Assembly: GCF_000964405.1 (NCBI RefSeq)
Contig: NZ_BANE01000283.1
Span: forward strand, 1 to 33,044
Direction of reading: 5' to 3'
Length of the DNA stretch: 33,044 nucleotides
Source: Novacetimonas hansenii JCM 7643
GTDB taxonomy: Bacteria > Pseudomonadota > Alphaproteobacteria > Acetobacterales > Acetobacteraceae
Below the pieces are notes generated by a model. It did not search any database, was not told the DNA's origin, and worked only from the letters and a program-made list of their open reading frames with translations. Both the position numbers and the translations under genes were made by a program. Below are positions 1 to 7,860 of this stretch, piece by piece (position 1 is the stretch's first letter; each line of letters opens with the position of its first letter).

Positions 1-3
1 TTC

Positions 4-77
4 GAAGCTTTTTGGAAAAAGCTTCACCAAAAACCTTTATCATTCCAGTAGGTTATCACGCCTGACTTTTTAAACAG
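4..77 (+). repeat. Left copy of a dispersed ~75-bp repeat with hairpin head
   Basis: Positions 4-25 are a perfect palindrome: arm GAAGCTTTTT, a 2-nt centre GG, then arm AAAAAGCTTC. The following bases to 77 match, in inverted orientation, the right end of the window (32965-33038). Aligned by hand the two copies agree at about 65 of 74 positions; most differences are in an 11-nt patch near positions 41-51. I recall very similar intergenic repeats from Komagataeibacter genomes but cannot search here. It carries no ORF and looks like a REP-type or MITE-like element rather than a gene. Confidence 0.75.
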
Positions 78-149
78 TCTCTGAGCCAGGAGCTGTACTT
101 TCTGTCGCTCTGTACTGACTATTTTTCCGGCTTTGGAAGAGAACAATCG

Positions 150-209
150 ATGCGGCGCTATGGCTTACGTGACGACCAGTGGAAGCAGATAACTGACGCC
201 ACGCCGTAA
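150..209 (+). pseudogene. IS5-like transposase N-terminal remnant
   Basis: An ATG at 150 opens a 19-codon frame beginning MRRYGLRDDQWKQI and then stops at 207-209. That N-terminus is characteristic of small IS5-group (IS427/IS1031-like) transposases of acetic acid bacteria, which read MRRYGLRDDQW followed by a full catalytic domain. Here the family resemblance ends after about 14 residues and nothing downstream resembles the rest of the protein. A purine-rich stretch GGAAGAGAA lies a few bases upstream, as expected for the original ribosome site. I read it as the broken left end of an insertion sequence abutting the dispersed repeat. The opposite-strand frame at 70-252 is probably a shadow. 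The match is from memory of the family, not from a search. Confidence 0.55.
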
Positions 210-274
210 GCCCCCAGAATGCATGAAAGTTTTGGGCGACGCATTTCCCCAAAGGGCGCCGCCTTATACCTTAA

Positions 275-916
275 TCAGTGTTTGGCGGTGGAGGTCGCAC
301 CGGGAAGCGCCATGAAATCATGCCAGGGCACGTAATGCGGGGGCAGCAATGCCGTGATTTCCGCCATCACCGCCAGGCTGAGCAGGACAGCGCCGAGCAG
401 CAGCATCGCACGTCCCCCCCCCAGTCCCAGCCCGATGCGTGCGATGAACCAGGTCATCCACAGGCTGTAGGCAAACCCGACACCATTGATAATCAGGCCC
501 CCATAAAACGTCTCCAGCAATGCCGGGGAGCCAAGCGCAATCAGCAGCGCCACCGCAAGCATGACAAACGGTGACAGCCAGTCGGTCCACCATGCAGCCG
601 CAATATAGCGGTACCACAGCCCGCCACGTTGCCAACGTTGCGCCAGCGCATGGGTCAGGACCGCAGGCAACAGGATCATGCACAATGAAAACAGCCAGCG
701 CGTGACACTCGTGGCGTCGGGGGCATGCAGCATCGTCAACAGCCCCCCCACCAGCCACAATGCAATACGTGGTGCAAGCGCCGTCAGGACCGCATCACGC
801 GTATTGCCAAAATATGCGAGCCCTGCGACCCGCCCGCGTCCCAGCAGCAGCATCCCGCGCAGGATATTGCCAAACCCGGTCGGCCCGGACCTGGGGGTCA
901 TGCCGTCATCCGCCAT
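275..916 (-). CDS. Hypothetical multi-spanning membrane protein
   Basis: A 213-residue protein with about five hydrophobic segments (roughly residues 42-65, 72-94, 112-130, 136-162 and 168-192), joined by short loops rich in Arg, Trp and Gly. It probably sits in the inner membrane. I recognise no family. Its ATG (916-914) shares one base with the TGA stop of dapE (918-916), so translation is likely coupled to dapE and it is the last gene of the dap/arg run. The tight coupling hints at co-expression with the diaminopimelate genes, but nothing in the sequence gives a reaction. The N-terminus (residues 1-30) is polar and holds a Gly/Arg-rich patch. No signal peptide is needed, since the first hydrophobic segment can act as an anchor. 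Confidence 0.75.
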   Translation of the reverse strand: MADDGMTPRSGPTGFGNILRGMLLLGRGRVAGLAYFGNTRDAVLTALAPRIALWLVGGLLTMLHAPDATSVTRWLFSLCMILLPAVLTHALAQRWQRGGLWYRYIAAAWWTDWLSPFVMLAVALLIALGSPALLETFYGGLIINGVGFAYSLWMTWFIARIGLGLGGGRAMLLLGAVLLSLAVMAEITALLPPHYVPWHDFMALPGATSTAKH

Positions 917-2118
917 CAGGCCATCAGCCTTTCCACAAACCTGTCATAAATCCGTGCCAGTTGCGTCAGGTCCGCGACCGGCACATGTTCGTCCACCTTG
1001 TGCATGCTGGCCCCCACCAGACCGAATTCCGCAACCGGGCAATATTGGCTGATGAACCGGGCATCAGACGTGCCGCCCCCGGTATCCAGACGGGGCATCT
1101 GACCTGTCACTGCCGTCACCGCATCACGCAGGGCATCCACCCCGGCTGTCGGCTGCGTCAGGAACGATTCGCCACTGATGCGTATCTGCACATCCGCCCC
1201 CGGCGCATGGCGCGCACACACGGTACGTATCCATCCCGACAGGTCCGCCCCCGTATGAAGGTCGTTGAAACGGATATTGAACCGCGCACACGCCGTCGCG
1301 GGAATGACGTTCGTTGCGGTATTGCCCACATCGACACTGGTGACCTGCAGGCTGGAGGACTCGAACCATTCGCTGCCGGTATCCAGCGGCGCCACGGTCA
1401 GTTCATGCAGCAGCGCCAGCAGCCGGTGAACCGGATTGTCCGCACGGTGGGGATAGGCGACATGCCCCTGTACACCCGTGACCGTAATCGTGGCGTTCAG
1501 GCTGCCACGACGCCCGATCTTGATCACCTCGCCCATCTGCTGCGGGTTCGTCGGTTCCCCCACCAGACAGAAATCGGGGATCTGTCCGTTCGCCGCCATC
1601 CATTCCAGCACACGCACGGTGCCATTGGTGGCGGGCCCTTCCTCGTCCCCCGTAATCAGCAGGCTGACTGAACCGGGTATCGTGCCACCATGCCGTGCAA
1701 GGTAGCAGCGTATGGCGGCGACAAAGGCGGCGATCCCGCCCTTCATGTCACATGCGCCACGCCCATACAGAAGGCCATCATGAATCTGCGCACCGAACGG
1801 GTCGCTGCGCCATGCCGCATCGCCCACCGGGACGACATCGGTATGCCCCGCGAAACAGACATGCGGATGCCCCGTGCCCAACCGGGCGAACAGGTTGGGG
1901 GTATATGCATCCCCTTCCCCGAACGGCAGCGACGTAACCGCAAAGCCCATATCCCGCAATACCGTAGCCAGGACATCGATCGCACACCCGTCATCAGGCG
2001 TAACCGACGGACAGCGGAGCAGTGCGCGTGCAAGCGTGACGACACCCCCGACATCCTCCTGCGCCCCATGACGATCCTGCGTCCCTTGGGTTGCCCTGCC
2101 GCTGGGTGCCCCAGTCAT
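916..2118 (-). CDS. dapE: Succinyl-diaminopimelate desuccinylase
   Basis: Hydrolyses N-succinyl-LL-2,6-diaminopimelate to succinate and LL-diaminopimelate in the cytoplasmic lysine/peptidoglycan precursor pathway. It is an M20 metallopeptidase-fold enzyme. Visible motifs are GHTDVVPVGD (metal His92 and catalytic Asp94), YGRGACDMKGG (bridging Asp124), ITGDEEGPATNGT (Glu159 general base, Glu160), GVQGHVAYPH in the dimerisation domain, and a C-terminal metal His in ASMHKVDEHVPV. The chosen ATG (2118) lies 4 nt after the dapD stop, with GAGGG overlapping that stop as ribosome site. A longer frame reaches 2172 inside dapD but lacks support. The resulting 400 residues are about 20 longer than typical DapE because of a polar N-terminal extension. 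It works directly after DapD (with DapC between them, not in this window). Confidence 0.95.
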   Translation of the reverse strand: MTGAPSGRATQGTQDRHGAQEDVGGVVTLARALLRCPSVTPDDGCAIDVLATVLRDMGFAVTSLPFGEGDAYTPNLFARLGTGHPHVCFAGHTDVVPVGDAAWRSDPFGAQIHDGLLYGRGACDMKGGIAAFVAAIRCYLARHGGTIPGSVSLLITGDEEGPATNGTVRVLEWMAANGQIPDFCLVGEPTNPQQMGEVIKIGRRGSLNATITVTGVQGHVAYPHRADNPVHRLLALLHELTVAPLDTGSEWFESSSLQVTSVDVGNTATNVIPATACARFNIRFNDLHTGADLSGWIRTVCARHAPGADVQIRISGESFLTQPTAGVDALRDAVTAVTGQMPRLDTGGGTSDARFISQYCPVAEFGLVGASMHKVDEHVPVADLTQLARIYDRFVERLMA

Positions 2119-2122
2119 GCCC

Positions 2123-2971
2123 TCAGCCGCGCAGCAGGTCGTTGATGGATGTCTTCGAACGGGTGCGTTCATCCACCCGCTTGACGATCACGGCGCAATC
2201 AAGCGACGGCAGCGGCTTTCCATCGGCCGAAGTCGCCTGACGCGGCGGCAGGGTGCCGGGCACCACAACGGAATAGGCCGGGACACGGCCCATGAAGACC
2301 TCACCCGTCGTGCGGTCCACGATCTTGGTGGAGGCGCCAAGGAAGACACCCATCGACAGCACGCTGCCACGTTCGACCACCACGCCTTCGGCCACCTCGG
2401 AACGCGCACCGATGAAGCAGCCGTCCTCGATGATGACCGGTGCGGCCTGCAACGGTTCAAGCACGCCACCGATCCCCACGCCGCCGCTGATGTGACAGTT
2501 CTTGCCAATCTGCGCGCAACTGCCGATCGTGACCCACGTATCGACCATCGTGCCGCTGTCTACATAGGCGCCTGCGTTGACGAAGCTGGGCATCAGGACC
2601 ACGCCCGGCGCGACAAAGGCCGAACGACGCACGATCGCACCCGGCACGGCGCGGAACCCGGCCTGCGTGAAGGCCCCCTCGTCCCAGCCCGCGAACTTCA
2701 GCGGCACCTTGTCGAAGGCAGGCGCACCGGCACAGCCATTGGGGGCAAGGCGATTGTCATTAAGGCGGAAAGACAGCAGGACCGCCTTCTTCAGCCATTC
2801 ATTGACCACCCACCCCTCAGCACCCGGTGTCGCGACCCGCAGGCGACCGGCATCAAGTTCGGACAACGCGGCCTCGACGGGCGCGCGATCCGCCTCGCCG
2901 GAACGCGGGGACAGCGTATCGCGCCGTTCCCACAGGGCCTCGATCTGGCTCTGGAGGGTCGTATCAGTCAT
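2123..2971 (-). CDS. dapD: Tetrahydrodipicolinate N-succinyltransferase
   Basis: Transfers succinyl from succinyl-CoA to tetrahydrodipicolinate, opening the succinylase branch of lysine/meso-DAP synthesis. The protein has 282 residues, the normal family length. An alpha-helical N-terminal domain (about 1-105) is followed by a left-handed parallel beta-helix of hexapeptide repeats (about 110-235). [20 protein letters not shown] is a family hallmark, and a short C-terminal segment carries basic residues. The ATG at 2971 was chosen because the upstream 36 in-frame codons do not resemble the family; AGGA lies about 10 nt upstream. dapE follows after 4 nt. The 160-nt gap from argB holds a tandem repeat and a possible promoter, so dapD-dapE may be partly independent of the upstream run. 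Confidence 0.95.
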   Translation of the reverse strand: MTDTTLQSQIEALWERRDTLSPRSGEADRAPVEAALSELDAGRLRVATPGAEGWVVNEWLKKAVLLSFRLNDNRLAPNGCAGAPAFDKVPLKFAGWDEGAFTQAGFRAVPGAIVRRSAFVAPGVVLMPSFVNAGAYVDSGTMVDTWVTIGSCAQIGKNCHISGGVGIGGVLEPLQAAPVIIEDGCFIGARSEVAEGVVVERGSVLSMGVFLGASTKIVDRTTGEVFMGRVPAYSVVVPGTLPPRQATSADGKPLPSLDCAVIVKRVDERTRSKTSINDLLRG

Positions 2972-3050
2972 GAATTCCAAATCCTGTTCCGGACAACATC
3001 GCCATCGCGGTTTCATCTGGGGGCGACGGCATGAAATGAGGTGATCGCGG

Positions 3051-3102
3051 ACCATGCGGGGGATGGACGCCCATGTCAACGCATCCCCGTCAACGCATCC
3101 CC
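3051..3102 (-). promoter_or_regulatory. 14-bp tandem repeat with possible dapD promoter
   Basis: The 14-mer GTCAACGCATCCCC occurs twice back to back at 3075-3088 and 3089-3102. Read on the minus strand it supplies two TTGAC boxes: TTGACA at 3079-3074 and TTGACG one repeat unit further upstream. Seventeen bases after TTGACA comes CATGGT (3056-3051), a weak match to a -10 box. This could start transcription about 75 nt ahead of dapD. The -35 is a perfect consensus but the -10 is poor. Confidence 0.35.
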
Positions 3103-3131
3103 CACACCATCAGGACGGCACGCCCGCCGCC

Positions 3132-4037
3132 TTATTCACCGCGTATCAGCGTCCCCAGTCCCGCTTCGGTAAACAGTTCGAGCAGGCAGGCATGCGGCAC
3201 GCGACCATCAAGGATCACGGCAGCCTTTGCCCCGGCCTTCACAGCGGCAAGGCAGGTTTCGACCTTCGGGATCATTCCGCCTGAAATCATGCCGCTGGCG
3301 ATACCGCGACGCGCATCTTCTGCCGTCAGTTCGGGGATGAGGTTGCCATTTTCATCAAGCACACCCGGCACATCCGTCAACATCAGCAGGCGGCTGGCAT
3401 TGACCGCGCCCGCAATGGCGCCTGCGGCCGTGTCGGCGTTGATGTTATAGGTCTCCCCGTTCTCGCCACTGCCCACAGGGGCGATGACGGGTATCAGGCC
3501 GGAGCCGGACAGGGCATAGATGACACGCGGGTCGATGCGTGTGGGTTCCCCCACAAAGCCAAGATCGAGCAGGCGATCCGTCTCCACCCCGTTTTCACGC
3601 GCGCGACGTTCCAGGCGACGTGCGGAAATCAACCCGCCATCCATGCCCGAAATCCCGACCGCCAGCGCACCGGCACGGTTGATCAGGCCGGCGACCTGCT
3701 TGTTCACCTTGCCCGCCAGCACCATTTCGATCACGTCGATCATCGCGGCGTCGGTCACGCGCAGCCCGTCGATGAAGGTCGATTCAATCTGCAACCGCTT
3801 GAGCATTGCGCTGATCTGCGGACCACCGCCATGGACAATGACCGGATTGATCCCCACCTGCTTGAGCAGGGCGACATCATGACCGAACGCGTCCGACAGC
3901 GAGGTATCGACCATCGCGCTGCCGCCATATTTCACGACAAGCGTATCCCCGGCATAGCGTCGCAGGTACGGCAACGCCCGCGCCAGAACATCTGCCCGTT
4001 CGCGGGCATCCTGACTGCCCGGTCCTGTTAACGTCAT
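3132..4037 (-). CDS. argB: N-acetylglutamate kinase, probably arginine-sensitive
   Basis: Phosphorylates N-acetyl-L-glutamate with ATP, the second step of arginine synthesis, in the cytoplasm. The amino acid kinase fold is clear: VVKYGGSAM (34-42), VHGGGPQI (68-75), GLRVTD with substrate Arg93, and a C-terminal GGMIPKVETC segment with a DGRVPHACLLELFTEAGLGT-type end. An N-terminal helix (about residues 10-28, ending ALPYLRRYAGDTLV) precedes the first strand. In the family this helix makes the hexamer that arginine inhibits, so feedback control is inferred. The ATG at 4037 gives 301 residues; the 46 upstream in-frame codons do not look like the family. It sits 61 nt downstream of ysxC. No other arg gene is in the window. 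Confidence 0.94.
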   Translation of the reverse strand: MTLTGPGSQDARERADVLARALPYLRRYAGDTLVVKYGGSAMVDTSLSDAFGHDVALLKQVGINPVIVHGGGPQISAMLKRLQIESTFIDGLRVTDAAMIDVIEMVLAGKVNKQVAGLINRAGALAVGISGMDGGLISARRLERRARENGVETDRLLDLGFVGEPTRIDPRVIYALSGSGLIPVIAPVGSGENGETYNINADTAAGAIAGAVNASRLLMLTDVPGVLDENGNLIPELTAEDARRGIASGMISGGMIPKVETCLAAVKAGAKAAVILDGRVPHACLLELFTEAGLGTLIRGE

Positions 4038-4098
4038 CCGATCGTGCCTCAATCCATCAAACACTGTGTGGCCATGACCCTTATCACAGCCAAGCCCT

Positions 4099-4776
4099 TC
4101 ATGCCCGCGCGGGGGGCGGGTATGCAAGCTGTGCAAGTTCCGCGCGCAGTTCCACGATGCCCTCGCCATTCGCACTGCTCGTCACAAGCACAAGCGGATA
4201 GGCTGCGGCATGGCTGGCTGCGATTTCGCGCGTCTCACGCAGCTTCGCCGCCAGTACGGGGGGCTTGGGAATGTCGCACTTGGTCAGCACGATCTGGAAC
4301 GTGACCGCCGCACGATCCAGCAGCTTCATGATCTCGCGGTCACTTTCCTTGATCTCCACCCGCGAATCCAGCAGCAGCACAACACGCTTGAGGGTCGGGC
4401 GCCCGCGCAGGAACGAGAACATCATCCCCTGCCAGTCTTCCTTGACCGCCTTCGCCGCCTTGGCAAAACCATAACCGGGCATGTCCACCAGCGTCAGCCG
4501 CCCGGCAAGTTCGAAGAAATTGAGCTGCTTGGTCCGCCCCGGCTCTGACGAGGCACGGGCCAGTGTCCGCCGCCCCGTCAGGGCATTGACCAGACTGGAC
4601 TTTCCAACATTGGAACGCCCGGCAAACGCGATTTCCGGCAATAGCGGGTCGGGCAGTTGCCCAAGCTTTTGCGCACCAAACACGAACTGGCATTCGCCTG
4701 CGAACAGCAGACGCCCGGCCTCGCGGGCGCGCTCGATTTCCTCTGGGGTGGGGGTCTTGGGGGTGAAATCAACCAT
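4099..4776 (-). CDS. engB: Ribosome-biogenesis GTPase EngB/YsxC/YihA
   Basis: A small TrmE-Era-EngA-type GTPase needed for late large-subunit assembly. G motifs are easy to see: AGRSNVGKSS (G1, about 52-61), Thr82 in GRTKQ (G2), DMPGYG (G3, 98-103), TKCD (G4) and TSSANG (G5). The protein has 225 residues, slightly longer than the usual 195-215 because of an N-terminal stretch. The ATG at 4776 lies inside the last codons of yidC (8-bp overlap, ATGGTTGA), so translation is probably coupled. An in-frame ATG at 4806 preceded by GGTGGGA is an alternative start. The order rnpA-yidD-yidC-engB-argB is common in alphaproteobacteria. Confidence 0.94.
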   Translation of the reverse strand: MVDFTPKTPTPEEIERAREAGRLLFAGECQFVFGAQKLGQLPDPLLPEIAFAGRSNVGKSSLVNALTGRRTLARASSEPGRTKQLNFFELAGRLTLVDMPGYGFAKAAKAVKEDWQGMMFSFLRGRPTLKRVVLLLDSRVEIKESDREIMKLLDRAAVTFQIVLTKCDIPKPPVLAAKLRETREIAASHAAAYPLVLVTSSANGEGIVELRAELAQLAYPPPARA

Positions 4777-6928
4777 TGCCGCCTGTATCGCCCCCGCTTT
4801 TGTCATTCCCACCGGATGCATTCGGCGAAGGATTACGCCGGGCAGCCTTCTGCTCGTCGCGGCGCTTCTTGCTGTTATGGTTTTTGTTTCCGCGCCGGCC
4901 CTTGGCCCTGCCAGCCGTGTCTTCCCCCTGGCCCGGCACGTCGGCGTCATCGTGCGGCGTGTCCTGCCCCGGTCCCTTTGTGGGCGCATCGGCACCTGCA
5001 TCGGACGTATTCGGGACCTCCCGGATCACGGTGCCCTCGATCTGCTGGCCCTTGCCACCGGACTGGCTCTTGGCGGTCGCGGTCTTCGCATTACCGGCTT
5101 TGGCCGGGCTGGCCTTGCCCGCACTGTCCACCGCCTTGGCCTGACGCTCAAGGATCGACTGCAGAAGCTTTGCGAACAGCGAAGGCTTCTCCTTCTCCGG
5201 CCGGATCACCACAGGGGCCTTGGCCTCTGCATTCACACGACGCTGGATCACGGCCTGCTGCGCCATCGTCAGCAGGTTGTTCCAGCAGTAATAGATCACA
5301 AGTCCCGACGGCTGCCGCGCCATAAAGAAGGTGAACAGGATCGGCATCAGTTGGAACATCTTCTGCTGCGCCGGATCAGCCGCGGGTGCGGGATTGATCT
5401 TCTGTTGCGCGAACATGGTCAGGCCAAAGGCAATCGGCCACAGCCCAAGCTGGAAGAAGGTGGATATATGCGTCGGATCCCATGGGATCAGCCCGAACAG
5501 GGTGAAGATATTGGTCGGGTCCGCCGCCGAAAGGTCATGGATCCAGCCAAAGAACGGGGCATGCCGCATCTCGATCGTGACAAACAGCACCTTGTACAGG
5601 CACCAGAACACCGGGATCTGCAACAGCATCGGCAGGCAGCCGCTGGCGGGATTGACCTTTTCTTCCTTATACAGCGCAATCATATGCTGATTAAGCGCCA
5701 TCTGATCGTCTTTATACCGCTCCCGCAGGGCTTTGATCTTGGGCTGGAGCTGGCGCATCTTGCCCATCGACCGGAACTGCTTGGTCGCCAGCGGGAAGAA
5801 CAGTCCCTTGACCACCAGCGTAAAGGCCATCAGCGCAAGGCCGAAATTGCCCAGCAGCGTATTCAACCAGTCCAGCACGGTGAAGATCGGATGCGTCAGG
5901 AACGCGAACCAGCCAAAATCCACGGCCTTCCAGAAGGACGGAATATGCAGGCTGGCTTCATACTTCTCCAGCAGCGGCACTTCCTTGGCACCGGCAAAGA
6001 CATGGGTTTCGGTCACACCATCGCCACCCGGCGCAATGACTTCGGGCGTCCGGGCGGTAAAGCCGACCTGATAGACACCTTCATGCCCGGCTTCCGGCAC
6101 ATAGCCATAGCTGCCGGTCACTAACGAATCCTGCTGCGGAATGACGGCGGTCAGCCAGTATTTGTCGGTAATCCCGCTCCAGCCGCCTGTACCCGGCTTG
6201 TTCCACGACGTATTGCCCGGCGGTATCGTGCCATTACGCACCGATTTATAGGAGCTTTCGTCCAGACGTCCGTCAATGACGGAAATCGGGCCTTCATGCA
6301 CCAGGTATCCGCCGGTCTCCACCGGGGTATAGGCACGATCAACACGCGAATAGGGATATAGCGACACAGGCCCTGCCGCCTGATTGTGGACCTTCTGCGT
6401 GACGGAGAACATGTAGTTCTGGTCAATCGCGACCACGAGTTCGAACACCTGTCCCTGCCCATTGTCCCAGCGCAGGGTAACAGGCTGGTCCTGCGTCAGG
6501 CTGGCCTGATCCGCGCTCCATACCGTGGTGGCGTCGGGCACGCGCACCTGCCCACCTGCGATATTGAGCCAGCCGACCTCCACAAGGTTCGACTGCGGGT
6601 CCTGCCGGGGATCAAGGATACGCACCAGCGGGCTGCCGGGTTTGACGGTCTCGTGATAATCCTTGAGCACGAGGTCATCCAGGCGCGCGCCCCGCAGGTT
6701 GATCGACCCACCGACACGACCGGTATTGATCGCAAGGCGCGGATCATCTTTTGCATCCGTCGCGCCATTGCCCGCATCCGCCCCCGGCGCCGCGGCAGGT
6801 GTATCCTGCCCGGCACCAAGTGCAGGCTGCGTGGCCGCCTTATGATCCGGGTGCGGCACCAGATACTGGAAACCGAGCAGAACCATGGCAGACATCGCCA
6901 CTGCAACCATTAAACGCTTGATATCCAT
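4769..6928 (-). CDS. yidC: Membrane protein insertase YidC with long basic tail
   Basis: Inserts inner-membrane proteins alone or with SecYEG. The order is TM1 (about 5-22), a large periplasmic beta domain (about 60-330), then the conserved core with TM2 near 360-380, the cytoplasmic hairpin around 385-430 (FRSMGKMRQLQPKIKALRER), and TM3-TM5 to about 562. The groove position that is Arg in Escherichia coli is Lys374 here, keeping the charge. At 719 residues it is well above the roughly 550-610 typical of Gram-negative YidC. The excess is a tail of about 155 residues (565-719), rich in Lys, Ala, Gly and Asp and containing GRRGNKNHNSKKRRDEQK. Such tails can bind ribosomes in other bacteria; that role here is inferred. 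The gene starts 21 nt after yidD. Confidence 0.96.
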   Translation of the reverse strand: MDIKRLMVAVAMSAMVLLGFQYLVPHPDHKAATQPALGAGQDTPAAAPGADAGNGATDAKDDPRLAINTGRVGGSINLRGARLDDLVLKDYHETVKPGSPLVRILDPRQDPQSNLVEVGWLNIAGGQVRVPDATTVWSADQASLTQDQPVTLRWDNGQGQVFELVVAIDQNYMFSVTQKVHNQAAGPVSLYPYSRVDRAYTPVETGGYLVHEGPISVIDGRLDESSYKSVRNGTIPPGNTSWNKPGTGGWSGITDKYWLTAVIPQQDSLVTGSYGYVPEAGHEGVYQVGFTARTPEVIAPGGDGVTETHVFAGAKEVPLLEKYEASLHIPSFWKAVDFGWFAFLTHPIFTVLDWLNTLLGNFGLALMAFTLVVKGLFFPLATKQFRSMGKMRQLQPKIKALRERYKDDQMALNQHMIALYKEEKVNPASGCLPMLLQIPVFWCLYKVLFVTIEMRHAPFFGWIHDLSAADPTNIFTLFGLIPWDPTHISTFFQLGLWPIAFGLTMFAQQKINPAPAADPAQQKMFQLMPILFTFFMARQPSGLVIYYCWNNLLTMAQQAVIQRRVNAEAKAPVVIRPEKEKPSLFAKLLQSILERQAKAVDSAGKASPAKAGNAKTATAKSQSGGKGQQIEGTVIREVPNTSDAGADAPTKGPGQDTPHDDADVPGQGEDTAGRAKGRRGNKNHNSKKRRDEQKAARRNPSPNASGGNDKSGGDTGGNG

Positions 6929-6949
6929 CAGCGACCAGCCAGACTCTCG

Positions 6950-7246
6950 TTATTCAGGTTTATGGATGCAGCAGCAGGAGCGACCATCATGGTGCGTGGT
7001 GGGCACCGGGTCATATCCCCCCGCATTCCAGGGATTGCAGCGCATGATACGCCACAGCGACATGAGACCACCACGCCACGCACCATGGCGTGCAAGGGCA
7101 TCACGGGCATAATGGCTGCATGATGGGGTAAAGCGGCAGTTCGCGCCGATCACGGGCCGGATCACCAGTTGGTAGGCACGGATCATCGCGCGCATTACCG
7201 TCACGACCGGCCCCCGTGAAACCGGGACGGGGGAAGGAATGTTCAC
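6950..7246 (-). CDS. yidD: Membrane protein insertion efficiency factor YidD
   Basis: A small amphipathic cytoplasmic-face protein that assists YidC-dependent insertion. The UPF0161 core is visible: IRAYQLVIRPVIGANCRFTP followed by SCSHYARDALARHG, with the conserved cysteines, and a Trp-Arg-rich middle ending CNPWNAGGYDPVP. The frame has 98 residues from a GTG at 7246 that overlaps the rnpA stop by 4 nt (GTGA), which favours coupled translation. An internal ATG at 7195 would give about 81 residues with a start closer to most homologues but with no good ribosome site. The tail ends with a Cys run (RSCCCIH), which is unusual and may simply be drift. Lies between rnpA and yidC as in most bacteria. 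Confidence 0.92.
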   Translation of the reverse strand: MNIPSPVPVSRGPVVTVMRAMIRAYQLVIRPVIGANCRFTPSCSHYARDALARHGAWRGGLMSLWRIMRCNPWNAGGYDPVPTTHHDGRSCCCIHKPE

Positions 7247-7593
7247 GCGTCCCCCACGACCCCGGCTTTCTTCAATGCCTTGCGATAATCAGCCAGCAGC
7301 GAGGAAAATTTACGATTGATTGTGGCGCTACGGCCAATAACCACAAGATCCACGCCACAAAGCGGCAGTTCCCGCCCGACCTGGCGGACAACCTCGCGCA
7401 GGCGCCTGCGCACACGACTGCGGACCACCGAATTCCCGACCTTTTTCGTCACGGTGAACCCATGACGGGCCGAATCGGCATCATCGCGATGCAACGCCTG
7501 CAAAACCATGCCAGACACCGGGGCCTTGCGGCCTTTTGCCGCGACCTTCAGGAATTCAGCACGTTTCTTGAGACGGATCGACCGGTCGGCCAC
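7243..7593 (-). CDS. rnpA: RNase P protein component
   Basis: The protein subunit of RNase P, which with the RNA subunit (not in this window) trims the 5' leader of tRNA precursors. It has 116 residues and is strongly basic. The signature region reads KKVGNSVVRSRVRRRLREV; most family members carry Asn in the RNR position, where Ser is seen here. The start is GTG at 7593 with AGGGG about 10 nt upstream. rpmH lies 70 nt upstream with a strong hairpin between the two genes. The stop overlaps the yidD start. Expression is likely from the rpmH promoter, lowered or processed at the hairpin. Confidence 0.95.
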   Translation of the reverse strand: MADRSIRLKKRAEFLKVAAKGRKAPVSGMVLQALHRDDADSARHGFTVTKKVGNSVVRSRVRRRLREVVRQVGRELPLCGVDLVVIGRSATINRKFSSLLADYRKALKKAGVVGDA

Positions 7594-7624
7594 GTTCAGC
7601 AGCCCCTGTTAATGCAAAGTGTCA

Positions 7625-7647
7625 TTCCGGGACAAAGTGTCCCGGAA
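7625..7647 (-). promoter_or_regulatory. Perfect 10-bp hairpin between rpmH and rnpA
   Basis: Arms TTCCGGGACA (7625-7634) and TGTCCCGGAA (7638-7647) are perfectly complementary around a 3-nt loop. It is 16 nt after the rpmH stop and 31 nt before the rnpA start. No T-run follows in the direction of transcription, so it is not a textbook terminator. It could attenuate read-through, be an RNase III or RNase E processing signal, or protect the rpmH 3' end, which would make L34 more abundant than RnpA. Confidence 0.6.
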
Positions 7648-7663
7648 CGTAAGACCAGGGCAA

Positions 7664-7798
7664 TTAAGCGGAAAGACGCTTACGGCCCTTGGTGCGACGG
7701 TTCGCAATCACCTTGCGGCCACCGACGGTTTCCATGCGGGAACGAAAGCCGTGACGGCGCTTGCGGACCAGCTTCGAGGGTTGATACGTGCGCTTCAC
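7664..7798 (-). CDS. rpmH: 50S ribosomal protein L34
   Basis: A 44-residue, very basic large-subunit protein: it begins [18 protein letters not shown] and ends KGRKRLSA, the full family pattern. The start is GTG at 7798, with GGGAG 8 nt upstream (GTG translated as Met). Longer in-frame readings to 7855 add nonsense-like residues and are rejected. It is the first gene of the rpmH-rnpA-yidD-yidC-engB run and is driven by a near-consensus promoter about 85 nt upstream. In many bacteria rpmH neighbours dnaA; here a divergent small gene takes that place. Confidence 0.96.
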   Translation of the reverse strand: MKRTYQPSKLVRKRRHGFRSRMETVGGRKVIANRRTKGRKRLSA

Positions 7799-7860
7799 GA
7801 CAGCACTCCCAGATTGACTGTAACAGGTTACGGATGAATATCGGGGCGCAGGCAATTTTC

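Noticed and set aside
70-252. 60-codon minus-strand frame at the left end
   Set aside because: Overlaps the repeat border and lies opposite the IS-like remnant; no recognised motif or ribosome site.
4481-6124. 547-codon plus-strand frame opposite engB and yidC
   Set aside because: Antisense shadow; low-complexity and basic with no family features.
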